Positions 8,080 through 14,966 of a stretch of 15,704 nt of DNA are shown here, piece after piece (the stretch's first letter is position 1; the number at the start of each line of letters is the position of its first letter). The notes beneath the pieces were generated by a model. It did no database searches, was not told the DNA's origin, and was given only the letters and a program-made list of their open reading frames with translations. This DNA comes from an uncultured Eggerthella sp. GTDB taxonomy: Bacteria; Actinomycetota; Coriobacteriia; Coriobacteriales; Eggerthellaceae. Position numbers and translations under genes: made by a program. Where the stretch lies: the NCBI GenBank assembly GCA_900547965.1, contig URJE01000035.1, positions 1 through 15,704 of the forward strand. The letters run 5' to 3'.

Positions 8080-8270
8080 GCAAAAACGAAAAACTGGCCT
8101 TGGTTGCAACTTTTTTGCGATTGGGGATTGTTTCAGAGCGCCAAGACGCAGATCGGCAGCGCAGAACCGCAGATGGGCAACCGCGCGGGAGCCAGTCTCC
8201 GTTTTACAGAGACGAAAAGGAGTCCCCAATCGCAAAAAAGTTGCAAAAGCGCCCGGATTTTTGTTTTCGC
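8080..8270. repeat. Long inverted repeat element with 24-bp perfect inner arms
   Basis: Positions 8104-8127 (beginning TTGCAAC, ending GGGGA) and 8223-8246 are exact reverse complements over 24 bases, separated by 95 bases. Pairing continues outward without gaps to 8080 and 8270. In that outer 24 bases I count 15 Watson-Crick pairs, 3 G-U type pairs and 6 mismatches. The loop holds two near-copies of CGCAGATSGGCA (about 8150-8180) and a GTCTC/GAGAC pair. No protein is encoded and no flanking target duplication is visible. It could be a non-autonomous mobile element of the MITE type, a dispersed palindromic repeat, or a transcribed long hairpin. The arms contain TTTTTT, but there is no U-tract after the stem as in a standard terminator. 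Confidence 0.8.
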
Positions 8271-8333
8271 AATTGAAAACCGCCGTAACGAACAGACTCC
8301 GCAGTCCATAGGCCCCTGGCGAGCCACAACAAC

Positions 8334-8461
8334 GCAGCGCTACGCTGCAGGCGGGCGGCATTGGGCCCATGGATGAGCGACGCTATGCTTGCCTGCGGGC
8401 GGCATCGGGTCCATGGATGAGCAGCGCTACGCTGCGGGCGGCATCGACCCATAGGCTGGTA
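8334..8461. repeat. Imperfect tandem repeat, three units of 41-44 bp, abutting the xerD stop
   Basis: Unit 1 (8334-8376) and unit 3 (8421-8461) begin with GCAGCGCTACGCTGC, itself a 6-bp hairpin around CTA. Unit 2 (8377-8420) begins with a mutated form, GCGACGCTATGCTTGC. All three then share GGGCGGCAT and a CCCAT or CCAT block. Units 1 and 2 end in CCATGGATGA. Shorter related pieces lie before (about 8301-8322) and after (8462-8480), the latter inside the last codons and stop of xerD. The array is immediately 3' of xerD, so it would be transcribed as its 3' tail. There are no unique spacers, so it is not a CRISPR. Confidence 0.72.
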
Positions 8462-8464
8462 GCG

Positions 8465-9355
8465 CTAGGCCCGCGGGTGAGCAGCGAAGTACTCTTCCTT
8501 CAATTGGGCAGCCTGAATATGCGTATAAATTTGCGTGGTGGAGATATCGGAATGACCCAGCATTTCCTGGATGGCTCGCAAGTCGGCACCACCCTCTAGC
8601 AGATGGGTGGCAAACGAATGGCGAAGCGTATGAGGATGGAGGTTCTCTATCCCAATTGCCATGCCCGCTTTCGCGGTAATGCGATGCACGCTCTGCCGGG
8701 TCAGCCTGCCGCCTCGGGCGTTAAGGAATACCGCAGGAACAGGATGCTGCGCATTACCCACCAACTCGGGACGTGCTTCTTCCAGGTATTCCCGCATTCG
8801 CTTCACAGCCATTCCGGAGAAAGGAACGATGCGCTCTTTTGACCCCTTTCCCAACACGCGCAGATAGCCTTCTTCGAAGTAAACACGATCCATATCAAGG
8901 CCAACCAACTCGCTTACGCGCAAGCCGCAACCATACAAAACCTCAAGCAAGCATGCATTGCGCATTTCGATGGGAGTCGAGCTCGGCTGGCCATCAAGGA
9001 GCTTCGATACTTGGGCGACGGATAGCACATCGGGCAACGTGTGCGGCTTGCGGGGCAAAGGGATCGTTTGCGTCGGGTCGGCTTCGGCAAAGCCTTCACG
9101 CACCAAAAAGCGATGGTATCCTTTCGCTACCGAAAGCCGCCGCTCTATGGTGCTGGGAGCAAACTCGCGATTGCTTAGATCGGCGACAAATGCCGCCACA
9201 TCTTCACGCTGAACGAGAGAGGCTTCGCGCACATCGCGCTTCGTCTCTAAAAACAGGCAGTACTTTTGCAGGTCACCCCGATAAGCGCTGACCGTCGCCA
9301 GTGATGCACCACGCTCGGCAACCAAGTAGCCTATGTAATCCTCAAGGTAAAACAA
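8465..9355 (-). CDS. xerD: Tyrosine site-specific recombinase XerD
   Basis: This enzyme acts with XerC, or alone in some lineages, at the dif site to resolve chromosome dimers. An N-terminal SAM-like DNA-binding domain (from YLEDYIGYLVAERGAS) is followed by the catalytic domain with all active-site residues: Arg in GCGLRVSEL, Lys in LGKGSKERIV, His and Arg in HPHTLRHSF, His in LGHSDISTT, and the nucleophile Tyr in QIYTH. I prefer the TTG start at 9355 (296 aa) because GGAGG lies 6 bases upstream and the length equals the family norm. An ATG at 9394 (309 aa) lacks a good ribosome site, and a still longer frame reaches 9526. The last codons and stop lie in DNA resembling the tandem repeat downstream. 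The gene follows the pyrG terminator, so it probably has its own promoter. A XerC assignment cannot be excluded. Confidence 0.9.
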   Translation of the reverse strand: MFYLEDYIGYLVAERGASLATVSAYRGDLQKYCLFLETKRDVREASLVQREDVAAFVADLSNREFAPSTIERRLSVAKGYHRFLVREGFAEADPTQTIPLPRKPHTLPDVLSVAQVSKLLDGQPSSTPIEMRNACLLEVLYGCGLRVSELVGLDMDRVYFEEGYLRVLGKGSKERIVPFSGMAVKRMREYLEEARPELVGNAQHPVPAVFLNARGGRLTRQSVHRITAKAGMAIGIENLHPHTLRHSFATHLLEGGADLRAIQEMLGHSDISTTQIYTHIQAAQLKEEYFAAHPRA

Positions 9356-9549
9356 CCAGCGCCTCCACAGAAAAGCCCCTCGACTTCCTGCCATTATCCA
9401 ACAGACAAGAAGATCGGGGAGCTTTTTCAGCGAAAGTGCGCGTAGCGGGCAGTTAGCCGACAACCGATGCGCTGCCAACAACGCCGGGCTCGCCAAGAGG
9501 CATCCTCGTGTCAGGGGTCCAGGCAATTAGCCCAAAGCTTGTTAACCTT

Positions 9550-9589
9550 CAGAAAGAAAAGGAGGGCCCGCATACATAAGCGAGCCCTC
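9550..9589 (-). terminator. Rho-independent terminator after pyrG
   Basis: On the minus strand a 10-bp stem, GAGGGCTCGC (9589-9580) with GCGGGCCCTC (9571-9562), encloses an 8-base loop and contains one G-U pair. It is followed by a T-rich run, CTTTTCTTTCT, down to about 9551. The stem begins 27 bases after the pyrG stop. It separates pyrG from xerD. Confidence 0.85.
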
Positions 9590-9616
9590 GCAATAGCAAA
9601 ACGAGAACAGCCGAGG

Positions 9617-11218
9617 TTACGCGCGATGCTTCAAGGCCGCGCCAACGAATCCCACGAACAGCGGGTGGGGCTTGGTGGGTCGGCTCTTGAATTCCGGATG
9701 CCCCTGACTTGCCAAGAACCAAGGATGATCGGGGATTTCCACCATTTCCGTCAGGCGCCCATCGGGAGAAAGACCGGAAATGCGCAACCCAGCACCCGTC
9801 AACGTGTCGCGGTAGGCGTTGTTCACCTCGTAGCGATGGCGATGGCGTTCGTAGATAACTTCTTCGCCGTACACCTCATGGGCAAGGGATCCCTTTTCCA
9901 GCTTGCAAGGATAGGCACCCAAGCGCATGGTGCCGCCCTTGTCTTCAACATCTTCCTGCTCGGGCATAAGGTCAATAACCGTATAGTCGGCGTTCTCATC
10001 GAACTCGGCAGAGGTGGCGCCGGCAAGCCCCGCAACATTACGCGCGAACTCGCACACAGCCGCCTGCAGGCCCAAGCAAATGCCCAAGAAGGGAACGTTG
10101 TTTTCGCGAGCGTAACGAGCTGCCTCGATCTTTCCTTCGAAAGCACGCTGGCCAAAGCCGCCGGGAACCAAGATGCCATCCATGGAGCCAAGCGTTTCCT
10201 CCGCGTTTTCGGCGTTTAGCTCCTCGCCGTCGATCAGATGCACTTCGGCGTGGACGCCGTTAGCGACGCCAGCATGATACAGCGCCTCGATAATGGAGAG
10301 GTAAGCGTCGGGCAGGCTTACGTATTTGCCTACCACCGCAATATCAACCTTGCCCTCAACGGCATCCGCCGCGGAAAGGAACGACTTCAGCGGATCGAGA
10401 TTGATCTCGGGCTGCTCCAAGCCGAAACGCTTCAGCACCTTGGTGTCAAACTGCTGATCAAACAAAGAAAGCGGCACTTCATAGATAGAAGGCGCGTCGA
10501 TGCAGGCAAGCACGTCTTCGGGAGCAACATCGCAGAACAGGGCGATCTTTTCTCGAACCTGCTCGGAAATTTCATGATCGGAGCGGCACACGATGAAATC
10601 GGGTTGAACGCCGATGGAACGCAGCTCCTTAACGCTGTGCTGCGTAGGCTTGGTTTTCACCTCATGAGCTGCGGCAATGTAAGGCACCAACGTTACATGG
10701 ACGAACAGCACATCACCGTAAGGGCGCTCTTTCTTGAACTGGCGAGCTGCCTCGATAAAGGGCTGCGACTCGATGTCGCCAATGGTGCCACCGATTTCGG
10801 AAATAACGATATCAGCGTTCGACTGCTCCGCGATGCGGTACAGGCGCTCTTTGATGGCATTGGTAACGTGGGGAATAACCTGCACGGTGCCGCCCAGGAA
10901 GTCGCCGCGACGTTCGCGGGCAATGAGGCTCTTGTAGATAGACCCCTGGGTGAAGTTGGACTCACGAGAAAGGCTTTCATCGATAAAACGCTCGTAATGT
11001 CCCAGGTCAAGGTCGCCCTCATGGCCGTCATCGGTAACGAATACCTCGCCATGCTGGAAGGGGCTCATGGTGCCCGGATCCACGTTCAGATAGGGATCCA
11101 TTTTCTGCATGGTTACCTTGTATCCACGGGCTTTGAGCAGATGACCCAGCGATGCCGCCGTAATGCCCTTGCCCAGGGAAGAAACAACGCCGCCAGTCAC
11201 AAAGATATGCTTTGCCAT
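9617..11218 (-). CDS. pyrG: CTP synthase (glutamine hydrolysing)
   Basis: This enzyme converts UTP, ATP and glutamine to CTP and is cytoplasmic. The 533-residue protein has the N-terminal synthetase domain with VTGGVVSSLGKG (7-18), KMDPYLNVDPGTMSP (39-53) and EIGGTIGDIESQPF (141-154). The C-terminal class I glutamine amidotransferase domain has PGGFGQR (352-358), the nucleophile C381 in GICLGLQ, and the H507/E509 pair in GHPEFKSRP. Length is the family norm. The frame continues 18 codons upstream, but MAKHIFVTGG is the universal start, and GAAGGAGA lies 4 bases before ATG 11218. A strong hairpin with a T-run in the 150 bases upstream could end murJ transcripts or regulate the pyrG leader. Confidence 0.98.
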   Translation of the reverse strand: MAKHIFVTGGVVSSLGKGITAASLGHLLKARGYKVTMQKMDPYLNVDPGTMSPFQHGEVFVTDDGHEGDLDLGHYERFIDESLSRESNFTQGSIYKSLIARERRGDFLGGTVQVIPHVTNAIKERLYRIAEQSNADIVISEIGGTIGDIESQPFIEAARQFKKERPYGDVLFVHVTLVPYIAAAHEVKTKPTQHSVKELRSIGVQPDFIVCRSDHEISEQVREKIALFCDVAPEDVLACIDAPSIYEVPLSLFDQQFDTKVLKRFGLEQPEINLDPLKSFLSAADAVEGKVDIAVVGKYVSLPDAYLSIIEALYHAGVANGVHAEVHLIDGEELNAENAEETLGSMDGILVPGGFGQRAFEGKIEAARYARENNVPFLGICLGLQAAVCEFARNVAGLAGATSAEFDENADYTVIDLMPEQEDVEDKGGTMRLGAYPCKLEKGSLAHEVYGEEVIYERHRHRYEVNNAYRDTLTGAGLRISGLSPDGRLTEMVEIPDHPWFLASQGHPEFKSRPTKPHPLFVGFVGAALKHRA

Positions 11219-11248
11219 GATTCTCCTTCGTGAACGAATGAACGCTAA

Positions 11249-11294
11249 AAACAAAAAAGCGCTTGAAGGCACAAAACTGCTTTCAAACGCTTTT
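11249..11294 (-). terminator. Terminator-like hairpin between murJ and pyrG
   Basis: On the minus strand AAAAGCGTTTGAAAGC (11294-11279) pairs with GCCTTCAAGCGCTTTT (11270-11255), 16 bp with one mismatch and one G-U pair, around an 8-base loop. It runs into TTTTTTGTTTTT. The stem starts 72 bases after the murJ stop and ends about 37 bases before the pyrG start. It can serve as the murJ terminator. If a promoter lies between it and murJ, it would instead be an attenuator in the pyrG leader. Confidence 0.82.
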
Positions 11295-11365
11295 CTATAT
11301 TAGCGAGAAGGAACCGCGCGAAATCTCTGTTTCGAAGTGTTTTCAGATTCGTAACATTGGCGCTT

Positions 11366-12994
11366 TTACGCCACGTGCTTACCCCTCTTGCCACGACCAA
11401 GCTTGCCGGCAAACTTGCTACCGATGCGAGAGAGTACGGCGAATTCCTCCACCCGCAAGATTTTGCACAAACCGAAGGAAGCTACCAATCCCACAATGCC
11501 CGAAACAGCCAGGATGGCAATCGCCTTTACAACCGCGCTGATGGCAACGCCAGCAAGCAGCGCACCCATGCCGTTGGCAAGCACGCCTGCCGCCACAGCG
11601 CCAACCACACCGGCGACAACCGTTTTGACCACCATGACCACAATGCTGCGATTGCCATAGCTGCCAACCTTGCCGCGCACGATAAACGAGCACACCACGA
11701 ACATCACCGCATAGAACCCGAGATCGGCAATGGGAATGCCGGCCAGCCCCAGCACATCGGGCTGGCACAAATACCAGTACCCCGCCACTTGGACAAAACG
11801 CACAGCAAAATCGATAAGGGCGAACTTCAAGAAACTGCGCAACGCTGCAAACACACGGTACATATACATGTACCCCGCATAGAACGGCAAACTCAAAACC
11901 CATACGGCAAGGATGCTTCCGACGTTGTTAACCTCATCAGCGGTAAAAGCACCCGCCTGGAACAGCTGCATCAGCGGTTGGGCCAAAGCACCCACCAACA
12001 GCGCCAACGGAATGATGAGGAAAAAGGTCGAGCGCAAGCCCGAACGGACAAAGCCTCGGAAGCCCTCCCAATCCTCACGCGCAGCGCAGTCGGACAGCTC
12101 AGTAAGCAACGTGGTAGATAGCGAAACGGCAATAACGCCATAGGGAAGCTGGTACCACGTCCACGCATAGTTCAAAGTGGAGGGGCCATTCGGCGCCGCT
12201 TCAAGCGAAAACGCATTTCGGCAGCTGAAAGTAATCATGGTGCCCGCAATGTAGAGGAACATTGGGCCGGCAACCTTAAGCGCTTCCTTGATCATGGGAT
12301 CGCGCAAATTGATGTGAGGATGATAGCGGAAACCCTGCTTCACCAATGCAGGGATCTGAATGCCGAACTGGCACAACACGCCCAGCGAGGTGCCGATAGC
12401 CAGCCACCACAGTGCAAACTCCTCGTTCCAAGAAGAAAGCGGCACGAAGCCGAACATCACCACGGTTACCACAATATTGTTCATGACCGGTGCCAACGAC
12501 GGCATGAGATAGGTTCGCTCGGCGTTTAAGATGCCCGTAATAACCGCGCCAACGCCATAGAACAAGATTTGGATAGCGAAGATACGGAAGAAGAAAATTG
12601 CGAGGGCCTTCGAGTCACCCTGCCCGACGGTAAAAGTCTGCGTTTCGATGACCAGCGGAGAGAACACCGAACATGCGAGCGCTAGAATGCCCAAAAGCAC
12701 AATGGTAAGAGTCAGGATATTCGAGGCAAACTTATAGGCTTCCCCATTGCCTTTCTTTTCTTTCTGCAGCAGATACAAAGGCAAAAAAGCTGTGGCAAGA
12801 AGGCCCGAAGCTGCCAGTTCGTAAATCATGGAAGGCATATTGTATGCAATTTGATACGCCGAGGTGAGCAATGTGTTGCCCAGGGCAAACGCCATCGCCC
12901 ATGTACGCAAAAGCCCCGTTACGCGGGAGCCAAGCGTGCACAGGGTAATGAGCCCCGTATTTTTAAGTATGCTGTCTTTAGAGTCGTTGGCCAT
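11366..12994 (-). CDS. murJ: Lipid II flippase MurJ (MviN family)
   Basis: This MOP-superfamily membrane protein moves lipid II across the cytoplasmic membrane for wall assembly. The 542 residues are mostly hydrophobic helices, consistent with about 14 spans, and end in a basic cytoplasmic tail (GKLGRGKRGKH). The N-terminus has TLGSRVTGLLRTWAMAFALG, where R24 and R30 match the spacing of the two essential arginines of helix 1 in E. coli MurJ. It is followed by the family-like MPSMIYELAASGLLATAFLPLY. ATG 12994 has GAGG 4 bases upstream. It is transcribed divergently from nadK with only 60 bases between starts, so the promoters must overlap. Other MOP transporters are possible but less likely given the MviN-type N-terminus and the wall-gene neighbourhood. 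Confidence 0.9.
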   Translation of the reverse strand: MANDSKDSILKNTGLITLCTLGSRVTGLLRTWAMAFALGNTLLTSAYQIAYNMPSMIYELAASGLLATAFLPLYLLQKEKKGNGEAYKFASNILTLTIVLLGILALACSVFSPLVIETQTFTVGQGDSKALAIFFFRIFAIQILFYGVGAVITGILNAERTYLMPSLAPVMNNIVVTVVMFGFVPLSSWNEEFALWWLAIGTSLGVLCQFGIQIPALVKQGFRYHPHINLRDPMIKEALKVAGPMFLYIAGTMITFSCRNAFSLEAAPNGPSTLNYAWTWYQLPYGVIAVSLSTTLLTELSDCAAREDWEGFRGFVRSGLRSTFFLIIPLALLVGALAQPLMQLFQAGAFTADEVNNVGSILAVWVLSLPFYAGYMYMYRVFAALRSFLKFALIDFAVRFVQVAGYWYLCQPDVLGLAGIPIADLGFYAVMFVVCSFIVRGKVGSYGNRSIVVMVVKTVVAGVVGAVAAGVLANGMGALLAGVAISAVVKAIAILAVSGIVGLVASFGLCKILRVEEFAVLSRIGSKFAGKLGRGKRGKHVA

Positions 12995-13017
12995 TGGTCC
13001 TCAAGGTTGTCTATAAT
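12987..13017 (+). promoter_or_regulatory. Putative nadK promoter in the murJ-nadK divergent region
   Basis: A perfect -10 hexamer TATAAT lies at 13012-13017 on the plus strand, 38 bases before the nadK ATG. The best -35-like match is TTGGCC at 12987-12992, with a long 19-base spacing, so the -35 is weak. The same 60-base gap must also carry the murJ promoter, and no clear pair was found for it on the minus strand. Confidence 0.45.
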
Positions 13018-13054
13018 TGTTCAGATTCCAGGGAACCATACTAAGGAATAATCT

Positions 13055-13939
13055 ATGCGCATTCTTATTGTTCGCAATAATTACAACCCCAAGGCGCTCG
13101 AGTCAGCGCTGCTCCTCGAGGTATACCTGGCATCCCAGGGCGTCGAGTTCACTGCATTCGACACGGACGACCTCCGCGCCTCATCCGGGTTTTTCCAACG
13201 CAAAATCGAAAATATCGACGACTTCGATCTTGCCGTAGTGCTGGGCGGCGACGGCACCATTTTGCGCACCGCCGCTCAAATCAAATACCGCCGTATCCCC
13301 ATTCTGGGCGTTAATTTCGGCCACTTGGGATTCATGGCCAACTCCAACGAAGACGGCATCATTCCGGTGGTTGCAGCAGCGCTCGCCGGCGAGCTGACCA
13401 CCGAATACCGCACGAATCTGCGCATCGACGTTTTCTGCGAAGGCGATGAAGGGGCCAATGGCGGCCCCGATGCCCCTATGAAGGGTTCGCAGCAGTTTTT
13501 CGGCCTGAATGAACTCACCCTTGCCCGTGGCGCCCAGGGCCGCGTCATCGACTGTGCCTATACGGTCGCAGGAGAAAAAGTTGCCGATGTCAAGGGAGAC
13601 GGCCTTATCGTCGCCACCGCAACCGGATCTACCGCTTACGCCCTTTCCGCAGGCGGTCCGCTGGTTGCCCCTGGATACAGCGGCCTGGTGGTAGTGCCCA
13701 TCGCACCCCATTCCCTGCACTCTCGAGCGCTGGTTACCGGCCCTTCCGATATCGTTGAAATCGCAATGGACCCTTCAAGCGCAAACCGCGAGGCAACCAT
13801 GTTCATCGATGGCGAGCTCATCCCCATCGATCGCCCCATCCGCCGCGTTATCGTCCAGTCGGGCGAAGAACCAACCGTGCTGCTGCGCTATAAGGCCGAA
13901 TCGTTCTACGGTCGCACTTCGCGCGTGTTCTTCTCGTAA
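13055..13939 (+). CDS. nadK: NAD kinase
   Basis: NadK phosphorylates NAD to NADP using ATP or polyphosphate in the cytoplasm. The 294-residue protein has the family hallmarks: LGGDGTIL with the catalytic GGDG (64-67), GVNFGHLGFMA (85-94), LNELTLARG with N152/E153, and the glycine-rich GDGLIVATATGSTAYALSAGGP (181-202). The C-terminal all-beta domain follows, with IDGELIPI near the end. ATG 13055 has AGGA 8 bases upstream. In mycobacteria nadK sits close to recN and, a few genes on, pyrG and a xerD-like gene. The same set of neighbours, without recN, recurs here. Confidence 0.96.
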   Translation: MRILIVRNNYNPKALESALLLEVYLASQGVEFTAFDTDDLRASSGFFQRKIENIDDFDLAVVLGGDGTILRTAAQIKYRRIPILGVNFGHLGFMANSNEDGIIPVVAAALAGELTTEYRTNLRIDVFCEGDEGANGGPDAPMKGSQQFFGLNELTLARGAQGRVIDCAYTVAGEKVADVKGDGLIVATATGSTAYALSAGGPLVAPGYSGLVVVPIAPHSLHSRALVTGPSDIVEIAMDPSSANREATMFIDGELIPIDRPIRRVIVQSGEEPTVLLRYKAESFYGRTSRVFFS

Positions 13940-13959
13940 TCGAGCTCATAGCCGAAACC

Positions 13960-13981
13960 GTTTGCCCGATCCAAGGCAAAC
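13960..13981 (+). repeat. Short hairpin after nadK
   Basis: GTTTGCC (13960-13966) and GGCAAAC (13975-13981) form a perfect 7-bp stem around an 8-base loop, 20 bases after the nadK stop. No T-run follows, so it is not a standard terminator. It may protect the 3' end of the transcript. Confidence 0.5.
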
Positions 13982-13998
13982 TGCACTTCGTCTCACCA

Positions 13999-14061
13999 TG
14001 CCCCGCTTTTGGCAGCTGCCCCTCCCTCATGGTCGGGATCAGCCCAAAAGTGGGGCATTTT
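13999..14061 (+). terminator. Long hairpin with T-run, probable nadK terminator or intergenic repeat
   Basis: TGCCCCGCTTTTGG (13999-14012) pairs with CCAAAAGTGGGGCA (14044-14057), 14 bp with one G-U pair. After a two-base bulge the stem continues inward with GCTG (14015-14018) and CAGC (14040-14043). TTTT (14058-14061) follows. Only four T residues and a long stem make termination plausible but not certain. A dispersed intergenic repeat is an alternative. Confidence 0.55.
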
Positions 14062-14205
14062 CGCTGCATGCCAATCCGGGCACCCCAAGGCACAACCCGC
14101 AGACCAAATGAAGCGCAAACCAGCCACACCCGCTCGTTCGAGCCTACGCGTCAAAAACGAACCGTTTGGAAACCGTAGAGAAACGGACTCGAAATACCTC
14201 CTTCT

Positions 14206-14211
14206 TACAAT
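14206..14211 (+). promoter_or_regulatory. Weak -10-like element upstream of the kinase gene
   Basis: TACAAT matches TATAAT at five of six bases and would place a start near 14218, giving a leader of about 32 bases with the GAAGGGGG ribosome site. No good -35 hexamer is present 16-18 bases upstream (ACGGAC at 17). The pair could instead be read from a promoter further upstream. Confidence 0.3.
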
Positions 14212-14249
14212 CGTCAGCGGAAGCATGCGTTAATCGAAGGGGGCTCACC

Positions 14250-14966
14250 ATGGAAAAGAACAATGAACCTAGCGAGCCTGCTGCGGAAAGGCGAGAGCAG
14301 GAACTCACCCGCGAGATACGCGTGAAGGATGCCCTTATCCACGAAGTACACCATCGGGTAAAGAACAATCTACAAACCGTCGAATCGCTGATGCGCTTGC
14401 ACATCCGCCGCTGCCCCTCCGAAGAGGCAAGGGGCGTCTTGGTTGAAGCGGCGGGGCGCCTTCGTTCCATGGCGATAGCGCACGAAATGCTTTCCGAAGC
14501 CACCAAAGAGCAGGTGGACGCCATCGAGCTTGCCAGGCGCGTATCGCAGCAGGTCAAAACCAGTATGCGCGGCGACTCAGACCAGTTCTGCATCACGGTA
14601 ACCGGCACCCCACGCTTCATCCCCGGATCCGTTTCCATAAGCTTGGCGCTCGTCATCGCCGAAATCACCTGCAATTCCTTCGAACATGGATTCGCTGAAG
14701 AAACGCAGGGGAACGTGAACATCAGTCTCGAGCAAACCGAAAAGGGATTGCGCGTGGCCATTGGCGATGACGGATGTGGATTACCGAACGGATTCACCAT
14801 CCATGGACAAACCAGCATGGGGCTGACCCTTATGCGCACTCTTGTCGAAGACGACCTTCGAAGCGAGCTCGAAGAAGTTGCAACGCCCATTGGAGCATGC
14901 TTCACATTCGAAATCCCCAACTCCATCCTTAACGAGCAACCCCAAACACCAAAAGAGGACCAATGA
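14250..14966 (+). CDS. Soluble HisKA_2-type sensor histidine kinase without a sensor domain
   Basis: This 238-residue protein is almost only a kinase core. After about 25 charged N-terminal residues comes the phosphoacceptor segment LIHEVHHRVKNNLQT (29-43; H35 is the likely site, by analogy with HRVKN kinases). The IAHEMLSE segment (76-83) follows, then a HATPase with N-box EITCNSFEHGF (138-148), G1-box DDGCGLP (173-179) and G2-like SMGLTLMRTL (189-198). This architecture matches EutW/PdtaS kinases that feed ANTAR regulators, but it has no GAF, PAS or membrane segment. ATG 14250 has a purine-rich AAGGGGG 6 bases upstream; the TTG at 14166 has none. The stop overlaps the regulator's start (ATGA), so the two are one transcription unit. 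The signal is unknown and may arrive through a separate protein. Confidence 0.87.
   Translation: MEKNNEPSEPAAERREQELTREIRVKDALIHEVHHRVKNNLQTVESLMRLHIRRCPSEEARGVLVEAAGRLRSMAIAHEMLSEATKEQVDAIELARRVSQQVKTSMRGDSDQFCITVTGTPRFIPGSVSISLALVIAEITCNSFEHGFAEETQGNVNISLEQTEKGLRVAIGDDGCGLPNGFTIHGQTSMGLTLMRTLVEDDLRSELEEVATPIGACFTFEIPNSILNEQPQTPKEDQ

Larger units (their letters stand above)
7618..8464. other. 847-base non-coding regulatory and repeat region between mraZ and xerD
   Basis: No credible gene lies here. Open frames of up to about 180 codons exist on both strands but overlap each other, cross the repeats, and show no recognisable protein or ribosome site. The region is layered: mraZ leader and promoter, array A, an AT-rich patch (about 7730-7815), arrays B and C on the other strand, a stretch without visible structure (about 7966-8079), the long inverted repeat, a gap with a small hairpin near 8264-8281 (GTTTTC with GAAAAC), and the tandem repeat up to the xerD stop. 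mraZ and xerD are both on the minus strand, so this DNA is downstream of xerD and upstream of mraZ. Confidence 0.8.
13940..14249. other. 310-base gap between nadK and the kinase gene
   Basis: No gene is supported here. The gap contains two hairpins (13960-13981 and 13999-14057), then about 100 bases without clear structure. A weak promoter-like TACAAT (14206-14211) and the leader of the kinase follow, with the ribosome site GAAGGGGG at 14236-14243. A frame opening with TTG at 14166 is in phase with the kinase but has no ribosome site. Confidence 0.7.

Noticed and set aside
8080..8270. Inverted repeat considered as a dif site or an attachment site for XerD
   Set aside because: dif sites are about 28 bp with two 11-bp half-sites around a 6-8 base centre. 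These arms are 24-48 bp with a 95-base loop and no dif-like half-sites were seen.
7831..8376. 181-codon plus-strand and 168-codon minus-strand frames in the mraZ-xerD gap
   Set aside because: They overlap each other, run through the inverted repeat and tandem repeat, and contain no recognisable domain. The plus frame would start inside array B.
8334..8461. Tandem repeat considered as a CRISPR array
   Set aside because: Units are imperfect, contiguous and of about 43 bp with no unique spacers, and no cas genes are nearby.
10238..11233. 331-codon plus-strand open frame opposite pyrG
   Set aside because: Fully antisense to pyrG, with no domain or ribosome site.
11219..11272. 18-codon N-terminal extension of PyrG
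   Set aside because: The conserved MAKHIFVTGG start has a good ribosome site, and the extension lies in the T-rich terminator region.
13940..14249. Search for an ANTAR dual-hexaloop target before the kinase gene
   Set aside because: The visible hairpins have loops of 8 and about 21 bases, none with A at position 1 and G at position 4 of a six-base loop.
14144..14926. 260-codon minus-strand open frame opposite the kinase gene
   Set aside because: Ser-rich shadow of the kinase frame. The plus-strand protein has complete kinase boxes and an ATGA link to the regulator.
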